Translations under genes and position numbers: made by a program
The notes under the pieces: generated by a model
What the model was told of the DNA's origin: nothing
Database searches by the model: none
What the model saw: the letters and a program-made list of their open reading frames with translations, nothing else
Part shown: positions 27,693-36,953 of the stretch, piece by piece
Layout of the letters: the number at the start of each line of letters is the position of its first letter
Position numbering within the stretch: the first letter of the stretch is position 1
Assembly: GCA_017501525.1 (NCBI GenBank)
Contig: JAFVWT010000010.1
Coordinates: 105,118 to 169,117 of the forward strand
Source: Bacteroidales bacterium
GTDB taxonomy: Bacteria > Bacteroidota > Bacteroidia > Bacteroidales > UBA932
Direction of reading: 5' to 3'
Length of the DNA stretch: 64,000 nt

Positions 27693-29357
27693 ATGGAGCA
27701 AAAATCTTTAAACAAAATTATTGAAGAGAGTATTAAGAAAAACTGGAATTGCCCTGCACTTTCCGATTATAAAGGGGTGACTTTATATTATAGGGATGTG
27801 GCAAGAAGGATTGAGAAGATTCATATTATGTTGGATATGTGCGGTGTAAATAAAGGGGACAAGATTGCAATTTGTTCTCGGAATCAGGCAAACTGGGCAG
27901 TTACATTTTTGGCAGCATTGACATACGGTGCTGTTCCGGTACCTCTTCTTCATGAGTTTAAAAGTGGGAATATACACCATTTGGTAAACCATTCTGAGTC
28001 GAGGGTTCTTTTTGTCGGAGACTCTATCTGGGAAGATTTGACACAGTCGGAGATGCCAGGTCTTGAAGCTATTATCCTTATCAACGACTTCTCTTTGTTA
28101 TATGCCAAGAGTCAGGAGATTGAGAGCGCACGAGAGCATCTTAACGAGCTTTTTGGTAAAAAATATCCGAGGAGTTTCCACCCTGAATGTGTCTCTTATC
28201 ACGAAGATTCACCTGAGGAATTGGCAATGATAAACTACACATCAGGTACCTCTGGATTCTCGAAAGGGGTTATGTTGCCATATCGCTCATTGCTCTCAAA
28301 TGTCTATTTCGGTAAAATGGCAGAGCCACATCTTGATAACAGTACTAACTGTGTATCAATGCTTCCTACAGCTCATATGTATGGAATGATGTTTGAGTTT
28401 CTTTTGGAATTTTGCGTAGGTACCCACGTTCACTTCTTGAACAAACTCCCGACCCCAAAGATCATTCTGGATGCTATGGGAACAGTAAAACCCGATGTGG
28501 TAATCTCAGTTCCTCTCGTTATCGAGAAAATATACAAGAAGAAGCTGGAACCTATTATCAACAGAAGGGATATAAGATTGTTGTTGCGTCTCCCTATTAT
28601 TGACGAGATGATTCAGAAGAAGATCAACGCCCAGCTCGAAACTGCATTCGGTGGTCAATTCAGAGAGGTAATTATTGGTGGTGCAGCATTCAATAGAGAG
28701 GCAGAAGCTTTCTTTAAGAAGATAGGATTCAGATATACAGTGGGTTATGGAATGACAGAGTGTGGTCCTATTATCACTTACGCTCCTTGGGATCAAAACA
28801 GACTCTATTCTTGCGGAAAAGCGGCTCCCCGTATGCAGATTAAGATCGATTCGGACGATCCTCAAAACATTCCAGGACAAATTATGGTCAAAGGGGACAA
28901 TGTATTTCTTGGCTATTTCAAGAATGAAGAGGCGACAAAAGAGGCATTCACAGAAGATGGTTGGTTCAAAACCGGAGATATGGGGGTTATCGATTCGGAT
29001 GGATTCCTTTATATCAAAGGTCGTTGCAAGAGTATGATCCTCGGCCCTTCAGGTCAAAATATCTACCCTGAGGAGATTGAGGGAGAGATTAACAATATGC
29101 CATACGTTGTAGAATCGCTCGTAATAGAGGAAAAGGGTCGCTTGGTAGCCCTTGTTTACCCCGATTATGAGATGGCAACAGCAGATGGACTAAACAATGC
29201 TCAACTTTTGGAAAAATTAAAACTATCTATTAAAGAGATGAATGAGCATGTTCCCAATTATTGCAAAGTGGCAAATGTGGAACTCTTCCCTGAGGAGTTT
29301 GAGAAAACTCCCAAGAAGAGTATTAAGAGATATTTGTATCAACGCTCAAATGAGTAG
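27693..29357 (+). CDS. AMP-dependent acyl-CoA/acyl-acid ligase
   Basis: A 554-residue ANL-superfamily ligase that adenylates a carboxylic acid and transfers it to CoA. The P-loop-like motif is MINYTSGTSGFSKGVMLPYR, the A5 motif VGYGMTECGPIITYA, the A7 motif FKTGDMGVIDSDGFLYIKGR, and the A10 lysine lies in EKTPKKSIKRYLY. The overall type matches long-chain fatty-acid ligases of Bacteroidota, but the chain length is not readable. I chose ATG 27693; a TTG six bases upstream is in frame. It overlaps no gene; the deaminase-like gene follows after 5 bp. Confidence 0.9.
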   Translation: MEQKSLNKIIEESIKKNWNCPALSDYKGVTLYYRDVARRIEKIHIMLDMCGVNKGDKIAICSRNQANWAVTFLAALTYGAVPVPLLHEFKSGNIHHLVNHSESRVLFVGDSIWEDLTQSEMPGLEAIILINDFSLLYAKSQEIESAREHLNELFGKKYPRSFHPECVSYHEDSPEELAMINYTSGTSGFSKGVMLPYRSLLSNVYFGKMAEPHLDNSTNCVSMLPTAHMYGMMFEFLLEFCVGTHVHFLNKLPTPKIILDAMGTVKPDVVISVPLVIEKIYKKKLEPIINRRDIRLLLRLPIIDEMIQKKINAQLETAFGGQFREVIIGGAAFNREAEAFFKKIGFRYTVGYGMTECGPIITYAPWDQNRLYSCGKAAPRMQIKIDSDDPQNIPGQIMVKGDNVFLGYFKNEEATKEAFTEDGWFKTGDMGVIDSDGFLYIKGRCKSMILGPSGQNIYPEEIEGEINNMPYVVESLVIEEKGRLVALVYPDYEMATADGLNNAQLLEKLKLSIKEMNEHVPNYCKVANVELFPEEFEKTPKKSIKRYLYQRSNE

Positions 29358-29362
29358 CGGCA

Positions 29363-29785
29363 ATGACAGACAGTAAGCAACAGCAGTTTGATAGGAGCTA
29401 TCTTGAAATGGCAAAGGTCTGGGCGAGAAATTCATATTGTACCAGACGCAAAGTCGGGGCAATATTGGTTAAAGACCGTATGATAATCTCTGACGGATTT
29501 AATGGTACCCCATCAGGATTTGAGAATATATGCGAGGATGAGGAGGGTAAAACAAAACCATATGTTCTTCATGCTGAGGCAAATGCTATTTCTAAAATTG
29601 CAAAATCCGGTAATAATAGTGCAGGGGCTACCCTGTATGTTACAGATGCCCCTTGTCTGGAGTGTTCAAAGTTGATAATCCAGGCAGGAATCAAACGTGT
29701 CGTTTATATGATTGAATACCGGGTGCGTGATGGCATAGAATTGTTGTTGCGTGCCGGTATTGAAGTTGTAAAATATGATTATTGA
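29363..29785 (+). CDS. dCMP deaminase family protein (ComEB-like)
   Basis: A 140-residue zinc deaminase. Zinc ligands and the proton shuttle are in VLHAEANAISK (His, Glu) and APCLECSKLIIQAG (two Cys), and the N-terminal CTRRKVGAILVKD is the substrate-side motif of dCMP deaminases. It probably makes dUMP for thymidylate synthesis; related proteins occur at competence loci, so the substrate is inferred. It ends the acyl-CoA ligase operon and is followed by a hairpin, a family A repeat and the S41 protease gene. Confidence 0.88.
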   Translation: MTDSKQQQFDRSYLEMAKVWARNSYCTRRKVGAILVKDRMIISDGFNGTPSGFENICEDEEGKTKPYVLHAEANAISKIAKSGNNSAGATLYVTDAPCLECSKLIIQAGIKRVVYMIEYRVRDGIELLLRAGIEVVKYDY

Positions 29786-29790
29786 ATTAT

Positions 29791-29825
29791 GAGGCTGTTT
29801 TGAAGATAAAAGTCAAAACAGCTTC
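29791..29825 (+). terminator. hairpin after the dCMP deaminase gene
   Basis: GAGGCTGTTTTGA pairs with TCAAAACAGCTTC (12 of 13) across a 9-nt loop, 6 bp after the stop codon, with a TTTTT run about 12 nt later. The outer GAGGCTG resembles the family B termini, so it might instead be a deleted family B copy. Confidence 0.6.
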
Positions 29826-29860
29826 AATAATTAATGTTTTTCGTAGACAAATTTAATTGG

Positions 29861-30035
29861 ATTCTATAGGGAGGTTAGAATTTTCTCCGAGAAGATTTTC
29901 ATTTTTCTTGAAAGATCATAGCGGTGCTATGTGAATGAAAGAAAGGCGTAATGATTCCGAGAAAAGCCATACAAGGCGCAAAAGTTTTGAAATTTAACCT
30001 TCAGGACGTGGGATTTATATAACATCTATAGAAGG
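29861..30035 (+). repeat. family A dispersed repeat, long form
   Basis: It runs from ATTCTATAGGGAGG to ACATCTATAGAAGG and ends 9 nt before the S41 gene. From the outside in, arms are TTTTCTC/GAGAAAA and TTTCATT/AATGAAA, around the central hairpin CATAGC-GGT-GCTATG. GCGCAAAAGTTTTGAAATT lies in the right half. It is the best reference copy in this window. Confidence 0.85.
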
Positions 30036-30043
30036 TAAACGGA

Positions 30044-31645
30044 ATGGGAGAGAAGAGAGTATTAAAAATGGTTATCTGGTCAGTCTCCATGATTATTATA
30101 GGAAGTCTGATAACCAGAATAGCTGATCAAAGGAGAGTTGAAAAGTATGATGTTTCGCCACATGGATGGTCGAAGCTTGAACTTGTTTTGTCTCAAATAG
30201 ACCTTAATTATGTCGACGAGGTCGATAGAAAGGATATTACTGAGGAGATTTTGCCCAAATTACTTGAAAAGCTTGATCCCCATTCGGTATATCTTCCACC
30301 AAAGAGTCTTGAAGAGGCCACTGAAGAACTTCAAGGAAACTTTGACGGAATAGGTATAACATTTAATATCCCTGAAGATACTGCGATTGTCATTTCCGTT
30401 ATCCCCGGAGGACCTTCACAAAGGGCAGGACTTGTTCCGGGTGACAGAATCATAAGTGTAGGTGGTGATACCGTAGCCGGAGTCAATATCGATCAGGATA
30501 CTCTTGTCTCAAAGATGCGTGGAGTTTCGGGCTCTAAAGTAAAACTGGAGATTCTCAGAGAGGGAGAGGTTGTCGATTTTGAAATTGTAAGGGCAAAAAT
30601 TCCCGTTAAAAGTATAGATGTTGCCTATATGATCAACGATACTACGGGCTATATGAAGCTGACAAAATTTACAAGAACATCATATAAGGAGTTTCGGGAG
30701 CAAGCAAAGCGCCTTATGGAGAGTGGCATGACTAAACTTATCTTCGATCTTCAGGACAATACAGGCGGTTATCTGGATCAGGCTCTCTATATATCCAATG
30801 AATTTCTCCCGGCGGACAGGATGATTGTGTATATGGAAGGATTGCATCGTCCTCGTGAGGAGTTTAAATCTACAGGTGAGGGTATGTGTCAGGATATAGA
30901 CTTGATTATCCTTGTAAATCAGAACAGTGCATCTTCAAGTGAGATATTTGCAGGAGCAATGCAGGATAATGATCGGGCAGTTATTATGGGACGCCGTACA
31001 TTTGGCAAAGGGGTAGTGCAGGAGCCTATCTATTTCTCTGACAACTCAGGAATACGTCTCACTGTGGCCCGCTTTTATACTCCTTCGGGAAGGTGTATCC
31101 AGAAAGCGTACGATTCAGATTCTCAGGAGAAATATGCTATGGATATATATGACAGGTATCTTCACGGTGAGATGACTGAGGCAGACAGTATTCCGAAAAT
31201 TGACTCCTTGAAATATGAAACTCTTTCGGGTAGAACAGTATATGGCGGGGGTGGCATTACACCCGATATATTTGTTCCGATTGATACAACAGGTGTGACA
31301 CAACTTCTGCTCAAAGTTAATCGTCAGGCATATACAATCAAGTATTCTTCCATTCTTGCTGATAGATACAGAAAAAGAATGAGGGATATCAACGATATTG
31401 CACAGTTGAATACTTTTCTTGATTCTCTTGAACTGGAAACCAAATTCAAGGATTACCTTAAGGAGAATGGAGTGGAGGTGGACCCACAGGAGTGGGAGAT
31501 CTCAAAAGATATAATAATTACTCAGTTGCGGGCATTGACCGGACGTTATACTCCATTGGATGATTATGCCTTCTATTCTATTATGGCAAAATTGGACAAT
31601 ATGGTAAGCGAAGCGGTCGCAACCCCTTCAGATTGGTTAGAATAA
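30044..31645 (+). CDS. S41 family C-terminal processing peptidase
   Basis: A 533-residue periplasmic serine protease of the CtpA/Tsp type. An N-terminal signal anchor (KMVIWSVSMIIIGSLI) is followed by a PDZ domain (about 90-175: FDGIGITFNI, GLVPGDRIISVGGD) and the S41 catalytic core with the nucleophile in NQNSASSSEIFAGAMQD and the general-base lysine in RRTFGKGVVQEP. It processes or degrades envelope proteins recognised by their C-termini. It begins 9 nt after a family A repeat and ends before a strong terminator. Confidence 0.93.
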   Translation: MGEKRVLKMVIWSVSMIIIGSLITRIADQRRVEKYDVSPHGWSKLELVLSQIDLNYVDEVDRKDITEEILPKLLEKLDPHSVYLPPKSLEEATEELQGNFDGIGITFNIPEDTAIVISVIPGGPSQRAGLVPGDRIISVGGDTVAGVNIDQDTLVSKMRGVSGSKVKLEILREGEVVDFEIVRAKIPVKSIDVAYMINDTTGYMKLTKFTRTSYKEFREQAKRLMESGMTKLIFDLQDNTGGYLDQALYISNEFLPADRMIVYMEGLHRPREEFKSTGEGMCQDIDLIILVNQNSASSSEIFAGAMQDNDRAVIMGRRTFGKGVVQEPIYFSDNSGIRLTVARFYTPSGRCIQKAYDSDSQEKYAMDIYDRYLHGEMTEADSIPKIDSLKYETLSGRTVYGGGGITPDIFVPIDTTGVTQLLLKVNRQAYTIKYSSILADRYRKRMRDINDIAQLNTFLDSLELETKFKDYLKENGVEVDPQEWEISKDIIITQLRALTGRYTPLDDYAFYSIMAKLDNMVSEAVATPSDWLE

Positions 31646-31674
31646 CTTTCCCTAATTATAATTAGTTACACTCT

Positions 31675-31709
31675 GCCCCCTACTATCCTTACTTCGGATG
31701 GTAGGGGGC
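31675..31709 (+). terminator. strong terminator hairpin after the S41 protease gene
   Basis: GCCCCCTACTATCC and GGATGGTAGGGGGC form a 14-bp stem (one G-U pair) with a 7-nt loop, 29 bp after the stop codon. No T-run follows, so it may act by a Rho-assisted route or as an mRNA end-protecting stem. Confidence 0.75.
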
Positions 31710-32076
31710 TGTGGCGTAGATATATTACTATCTGTCATTATCTTTTTTTATTGTATAAGTCACCATGTAATAAACAAGAGTTATGTTATAGTGGTTATAA
31801 AATGATATTAAACAATGTTATTGAACCTGTTGAGTAATTAATCTTTCAGAGATTTCTGTGGTGTGGATGTATCGTGTAAGTCTCAGTGAGTCAAATAAGA
31901 AGGTGTTTCTTGAGTGGGTTTCGGTGAAAGTTGTTTAGAAAAATATGTAATAAATATAGTTGTTTATTGAATTTTTTTCTTTCCTTTGTCGGGTTTTTTA
32001 AAGATAGTATAATAATAAACAATGTTTAAATTTATAGTTGGTGCATCTTTGCTCAGCTATCTGAATCCGAAATCTT
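31710..32076. other. AT-rich intergenic region before the OmpA-like gene
   Basis: About 370 bp without a supportable gene. I see no repeat of family A or B and no riboswitch consensus. The only recognisable signal is the promoter at 31960-31988; a 5' leader of about 80 nt would follow it. Confidence 0.5.
31960..31988 (+). promoter_or_regulatory. putative promoter of the OmpA-like gene
   Basis: TTG (31960-31962), 18 bp, then TTCCTTTG (31981-31988), one base off TAnnTTTG. Confidence 0.45.
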
Positions 32077-33438
32077 ATGAAAATATTAATCAAGTCGCTG
32101 TTAATCGTAGCATTTTTAGGGGCCGCTGTGATTCTTTCAGCTCAGGATTCCTTATCGGCTAAGGGATCTTTGCCCAGAAGTTATAATAGAGGTTGGTATC
32201 TTGGAGGTCAATTGGGAATGCCTATGTCGGAGGGCACATTCAGCTCTTTCGGTGCTGATGGATTCCGTCCCGGCTGGAATGTAGGTATTCATCTTGGTTA
32301 TAGGTTCAATTCTATCTTCTCTTTAGAGGTTGGTGGTAATTGGGGACAACTCTTCATGGCTGAGCAGAATTGTTGTCTGTCACGAAATTATTTCCTCGAT
32401 GTGGACCATTGGAGAAGATATGCCTATCCCCCGGAGGGAACTAATGGTGCATATTATCGGGATTTGAAAAGTGTAGTCTTTGCTCAAAGGTATCTCCTGC
32501 AGTTCAATATAAATATTCTTGGGTTTTTCCCTTCAACCCGTGATGGCCGATGGAAATTGGAGTTTGCTCCTACAGCTTCTGCAGTGGGTACATCTGTTGA
32601 TATTGTTAAAAAGGAGGATAATGCTCCGCTAAAGGAAAATGTGAATAATTGGCATTTTGGTTATGGTGGAAATATGCAGGTGTCGTATGCAGTCGCGAAG
32701 AATCTTTCTTTAGGTCTATATGGAGGGTTTACTCATCATGTCGGCAAATCAATTGACGGTATGCCTGATATTCATATGACCAATTATGTTATAGATGCAG
32801 GAGTTAAGGTTACCTATGCTTTTGGTTCAAAACAAAAGAACAGCTCGAGGAGTGGTTCCTCTTATGGTGAGGATGCTTTAGTTGATATCCCATTTGAACC
32901 TGTTGACTCTGCTGTGGCCGCTCAGGAGGTTAAAGAGAGTGCCTCGGTTCCGGTTAGTAATCAGCTTTCTTTGAGTGAAGAAGGGGAAACGAAGCAGGAT
33001 GACGGGCAGGGAGTAGGTGTTGTGGAACAAGATGTTGCCAAAACAGCCGGGACTGTTGCAGTTGCCGATGTTGACCCTGTGGAATCTGTTGAAGCTATCA
33101 GTCGTGGAGCACTCTTGTCGCAAGAGGATATTCCTGTAATTTATTTCTCGTTCAATAGTGTTTGGATTGAGTGGGGAGAACGCAGCAAAATAGATGAAAT
33201 TGTAAATCTTTTGAATGAGTATCCCGATACTCGAATCAGAGTTATCGGTTGGGGTGATGATATTGGAACTGAAGCGCAAAACAAAAAAGTCTCATTGCAG
33301 AGAGCCCAAACTGTAAAGGCGGCTTTAGTGAAGAAAGGAATTGATGCCGATAGGATTTCTGTTGAGGGAGCAGGTATTAATAGTGAGGCAGCTAGTAGGG
33401 ATTTGGCTCGTAATGCAACTACTATTGAACAATTATAA
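32077..33438 (+). CDS. OmpA-like outer membrane protein
   Basis: A 453-residue protein with signal peptide (cleavage after about residue 22, ILSAQ). Residues 40-255 read as an outer-membrane beta-barrel (GWYLGGQLGMPMSEG, GIHLGYRFNSIFSLEVGGNW, LSLGLYGGFTHHVGK). A Ser/Glu/Val-rich linker (about 255-345) leads to a C-terminal OmpA/MotB peptidoglycan-binding domain (VIYFSFNSVWIEWGERSKID, then NKKVSLQRAQTVKAALVKKG). The domain keeps the Asp and Arg that bind diaminopimelate. It anchors the outer membrane to the wall. It leads a cluster with the two coiled-coil lipoproteins downstream. Confidence 0.85.
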   Translation: MKILIKSLLIVAFLGAAVILSAQDSLSAKGSLPRSYNRGWYLGGQLGMPMSEGTFSSFGADGFRPGWNVGIHLGYRFNSIFSLEVGGNWGQLFMAEQNCCLSRNYFLDVDHWRRYAYPPEGTNGAYYRDLKSVVFAQRYLLQFNINILGFFPSTRDGRWKLEFAPTASAVGTSVDIVKKEDNAPLKENVNNWHFGYGGNMQVSYAVAKNLSLGLYGGFTHHVGKSIDGMPDIHMTNYVIDAGVKVTYAFGSKQKNSSRSGSSYGEDALVDIPFEPVDSAVAAQEVKESASVPVSNQLSLSEEGETKQDDGQGVGVVEQDVAKTAGTVAVADVDPVESVEAISRGALLSQEDIPVIYFSFNSVWIEWGERSKIDEIVNLLNEYPDTRIRVIGWGDDIGTEAQNKKVSLQRAQTVKAALVKKGIDADRISVEGAGINSEAASRDLARNATTIEQL

Positions 33439-33508
33439 CCACAGATTTATTAAATCGTGGACTTTGTGGAAGTTTCATAAGGCAACTTTTATGTAGAATA
33501 TCTAATTA

Positions 33509-34873
33509 ATGAAAAATAAATTGAAGAAAATGAAAAAACTAATGTATTTGTTAGGAGTAATCCTATTTTTGTCAAGCTGTACCAAATGGGAGAATGCTAT
33601 AGAAGATTTAAATCAACGTATAGATGAGTTGGAGGGAACTAGAATTACCGCTGTTGAAGAGCAGATTGCAAATATCTATGATTCAATGGATGATCTTGAA
33701 CTGGTTGATGAGCAATTGGAGCAATATATAAAGACTCTTGAAGGAGAATTGAATCAGCTTGAGGAAGAACTGGCCAATACGAATCAGCAGATTGCAGAGA
33801 TTGAAAATTCTCTGGGAGAACAGATTACCGAAGCTCAGGAACAGATGTTGGCTGAACTTGAAGAACTCAGGCGAATCCTGGAAGAGCAGATAGGGGAGTT
33901 TGAATCTTTGATTCTAAATCTCCAGGAGCAGGATCAGGAACTTGCGTCTGAAATTTCAGATTTGAGGGATTATGTAGATTCGGAGATTTCTTCTCTTGAA
34001 GATTGGGCAGATGTGACATTTGCAACTCTTGACCAATATCAGTCACTTCTGGAAGAAGTAATGTCATTGAGAAATGAGATTCAGAAAGTTAAGGATGAAA
34101 TCACAGCTGAATATAGAGCTGCAATCGAATCGGCAATATCAGACCTGGAGGAATCTATGAAAGAGTGGGTAAATGAGGTTCTTCAAGATGGTTATTATTC
34201 AGCGGCACAGATAAATGTGAAAATAGAGGAATTGGATTCGCTTCTTTCTGCTTCTGATGAACAGTTGCGAGAGCAGTTGGAGGAACAAAAGCTGGCATTG
34301 GATTCTGCAAAATTGCAGTTGACAAGAGACTATCAGGAAGCGATAGAAGATGCAATTGCGCAAAATAATGGTGAAATTGATAATAGAATAGCTGCTGCGT
34401 TAAGTGATGCATTGGATCAGTTCGAAGGGGTGATTTCTTCAATACACTCCCAATTGACCCAACTTGAAACAAGAATAGCTGCACTTGAGAATAATTTTGT
34501 GAACCGTATCCAAAGTATGAGCTATATCCCAAGATACGAAGATCAGAAGATTAGAGTCTCTCAAGGTGCCAACATTACATTTGATTTTAGAATAACACCT
34601 TTGTCTGTGGTAGAGAGAATCTCAGATGAACACGTTTCTGCTTTTGGAGTTCTGACTCAATTAGCTTCAACCCGTGCCGTTGAGACGATTGAGTTGCCGT
34701 TTGTTTCATTGACAAAGGATTCTGTTAACGGAATTATTTCGGTGGTCGTTTCATCGCAGAATATCCCTTCCGAGTTCTATGACCAGGCGGTGGGCGTCTC
34801 TGCATTTGTTCTATTGGATGATGGTAATACAGAGTTGATATCAACTTCAATTGCATTGGTCCCCAATAATTAA
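33509..34873 (+). CDS. coiled-coil lipoprotein 1
   Basis: A 454-residue lipoprotein with lipobox LSSC (Cys24). Residues about 30-330 are almost continuous Glu/Gln/Leu-rich heptads (EQLEQYIKTLEGELNQLEEE), so a long parallel coiled coil or rod is expected; the last 110 residues are beta-rich without Cys. It resembles Bacteroidota lipoproteins annotated with DUF4988 or PL29-lyase N-terminal-like regions, but that is a loose resemblance. The start could also be the ATG at 33530 (MKKLMYLLG). It is paralogous to the next gene: both have WVNEYL/WVNEVL, the SDEQL motif and NRIQSMSYIP/SRIQSVVYIP before the beta part. Confidence 0.6.
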   Translation: MKNKLKKMKKLMYLLGVILFLSSCTKWENAIEDLNQRIDELEGTRITAVEEQIANIYDSMDDLELVDEQLEQYIKTLEGELNQLEEELANTNQQIAEIENSLGEQITEAQEQMLAELEELRRILEEQIGEFESLILNLQEQDQELASEISDLRDYVDSEISSLEDWADVTFATLDQYQSLLEEVMSLRNEIQKVKDEITAEYRAAIESAISDLEESMKEWVNEVLQDGYYSAAQINVKIEELDSLLSASDEQLREQLEEQKLALDSAKLQLTRDYQEAIEDAIAQNNGEIDNRIAAALSDALDQFEGVISSIHSQLTQLETRIAALENNFVNRIQSMSYIPRYEDQKIRVSQGANITFDFRITPLSVVERISDEHVSAFGVLTQLASTRAVETIELPFVSLTKDSVNGIISVVVSSQNIPSEFYDQAVGVSAFVLLDDGNTELISTSIALVPNN

Positions 34874-34895
34874 CTTTATTTATTAGAGGATAGAT

Positions 34896-36797
34896 ATGAA
34901 GAAAACAATATACTTAATGATTTTTGCAGTGGCTCTTCTTTTTGCAAGTTGTGAAAAGTATGACCACGGTATAGCCGATGTTCAAGATAGACTGGAGCAT
35001 CTTACCGGAGTGAAATTGCCCTATATTGACCAGCAGATAGACAGTATTATGGCCTCATTGGATAATCTCAAGGATGTTGACAGGGAGTTGGATGAGTATA
35101 TCAGAGAGGTGGAGGATTACTATTCTGAACTGGATGGCCGATTGCAGCAAATTAGGATTCAAATTGTTGAGACAGAGAGTGAAATAAAGGGTAAGTTGAG
35201 CGATTTCCAGTATAATATGTTGCTTGAACTCAGAAACCTTGAAAGAGATATTCTGTCTCAGATTAAAGCGTTGGATGTCATTGTTGCGGACTTGCAAAGT
35301 GCTGACAGTGAGTTGGAGGACAATATAAGAGAACTGGAGTTTGATTTTGTGCAGCAGGTAGCTTCTGAGGAGCAGGTGTTCCTTGCTACCTATATGACGC
35401 TCGAGCAATATCTTTATATCCAGACAGAACTCTCTACATTGTCGCTTTTGCTTGAAGTTGTAGCTGAACAGGCGATTCCCTATTTTCAAAACGATTTGGA
35501 GGTCGCTATCAGCAGTGCAGAAGAGTCTATGATGAATTGGGTAAATGAGTATCTGCAACAAAATTATTACGATATTGCTGAGGTTGATGCCATTCTGGAA
35601 TCGCTATACAGTTCTCAGACAACCTCTGACGAACAGTTGTCCCTTCAGCTTGACTTGCTTGAAGAACAACTTGAGAATCTTATCATAGATGTTAAAAACC
35701 AGTATATGAGCGCTATTGAGGAAGCATTTGTTGAAAACGAAGCCGTTATAGATGATAAGATTGCAAATATGTTGGAAAAATTCAACGAAGAGGCTAATGA
35801 GCGTATTGATAAAATAAATGGAGAGATAGTCCTCCTTTCAGAGAGACTGAATGATCTTGAGGAAAAATTTGTATCCAGAATACAAAGTGTTGTCTATATT
35901 CCTGAGTATGATGACAATGCGGCAGCGCTTAGAACCGATGTCGATGGTAATTATATTTCGCTCGATTTTTTCGTAACTCCCAAAGAGGTGGTAGTCGCTT
36001 TGGCCGACAAATGGGTGGATGTTGTAACTCTTCAGGCTCATAGCATTGATGAGGTAAGTGTCAATTTTCCGACTGCCTATGATTTGGATATTCTTTCTTT
36101 TGCTGCAGATTCAACTCAAGGTCATATTTCTCTTGAAATTAATGCGTCCAATCTTCCTGATGAATTTTTTGACTCAATCCTTTCCTTCTATCTGACAATG
36201 AATATAAATGATGGAAACTCGGATTTTACAACCAATCCTATTCAGTTAGTCCAGTCAGGAATGAGGTCTGTCGATTTGGGACTTCCCAGTGGTCTTTTGT
36301 GGGCTTCATGTAATCTTGGAGCAAATAGTCCCAGAGAGTATGGGGATTACTATGCTTGGGGGGAGATAGTGACCAAGGAGATCTTCACAAATCTCAATTA
36401 TTCGTGGGCAGGAATGGAACTGCAGGATTTTTCAGGAGATCCTACTTATGATGCGGCAACTGCAATTCTGGGAGGAGGCTGGCGTATGCCTACAGGAGCG
36501 GAGTTTTCAGAACTACTTGAGCATACAAATATCACTATGCTTGTTGTAAACGGACAAAAGTTTCTTAAAGCTACCTCTAAGACCAATCAGGAAGCAATTT
36601 ACTTCTCGTTGGGTGGCTATCGTGGAGTGGATGTGCAATATCTTGAGGAGACGGGATATTACTGGTCATCATCTCCATCTGTAGCAATAACCCCGGGTGC
36701 TTTATTCTTATATGCGAATGAAACTGTTGGAGCAGAAATGACTGAAACAACAATATCTGATGCAGGTATGCTGATCAGACCTGTATGTTCAAAATAA
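34896..36797 (+). CDS. coiled-coil lipoprotein 2 with C-terminal FISUMP/DUF1566-like domain
   Basis: A 633-residue lipoprotein, lipobox FASC (Cys19). Residues about 25-340 are coiled coil, paralogous to the preceding gene. A beta-rich middle follows, then from about 458 a domain starting VDLGLPSGLLWASCNLGANS, with YYAWGEI, GWRMPTGAEFSELLEH and IRPVCSK. This is the pattern of FISUMP (Fibrobacter succinogenes major paralogous) or DUF1566 C-type-lectin-like domains, common on surface proteins of gut Bacteroidota. It may present a ligand-binding head on a rod. It lies 22 bp after its paralogue; a family A repeat follows. Confidence 0.65.
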   Translation: MKKTIYLMIFAVALLFASCEKYDHGIADVQDRLEHLTGVKLPYIDQQIDSIMASLDNLKDVDRELDEYIREVEDYYSELDGRLQQIRIQIVETESEIKGKLSDFQYNMLLELRNLERDILSQIKALDVIVADLQSADSELEDNIRELEFDFVQQVASEEQVFLATYMTLEQYLYIQTELSTLSLLLEVVAEQAIPYFQNDLEVAISSAEESMMNWVNEYLQQNYYDIAEVDAILESLYSSQTTSDEQLSLQLDLLEEQLENLIIDVKNQYMSAIEEAFVENEAVIDDKIANMLEKFNEEANERIDKINGEIVLLSERLNDLEEKFVSRIQSVVYIPEYDDNAAALRTDVDGNYISLDFFVTPKEVVVALADKWVDVVTLQAHSIDEVSVNFPTAYDLDILSFAADSTQGHISLEINASNLPDEFFDSILSFYLTMNINDGNSDFTTNPIQLVQSGMRSVDLGLPSGLLWASCNLGANSPREYGDYYAWGEIVTKEIFTNLNYSWAGMELQDFSGDPTYDAATAILGGGWRMPTGAEFSELLEHTNITMLVVNGQKFLKATSKTNQEAIYFSLGGYRGVDVQYLEETGYYWSSSPSVAITPGALFLYANETVGAEMTETTISDAGMLIRPVCSK

Positions 36798-36813
36798 GAT
36801 AGAGGGATAGGGA

Positions 36814-36875
36814 CCTTCTATAAACCGCTTTATTGATGGAATTCAACTTTTGAAAACGTGGAATCTATAGAAGTG
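36814..36875 (+). repeat. family A dispersed repeat, short form
   Basis: It starts CCTTCTATAAACCGCTTT, 16 nt after the lipoprotein stop codon, and ends AAAACGTGGAATCTATAGAA. Only 62 bp long: the inner palindrome is reduced to a TTGATGGAATTCAA core. Confidence 0.75.
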
Positions 36876-36912
36876 CAAGTGCCCATAAAGCAACAGTGTA
36901 TAGGTAATAAAA

Positions 36913-36949
36913 GATAGGGCGACTAATATTGATGATTAGTCGCCCTATC
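36913..36949. terminator. bidirectional terminator between convergent genes
   Basis: A perfect 15-bp stem, GATAGGGCGACTAAT/ATTAGTCGCCCTATC, 7-nt loop. It lies between the rightward lipoprotein gene and the leftward small lipoprotein gene, whose stop codon is 4 bp away. Confidence 0.85.
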
Positions 36950-36953
36950 TATC

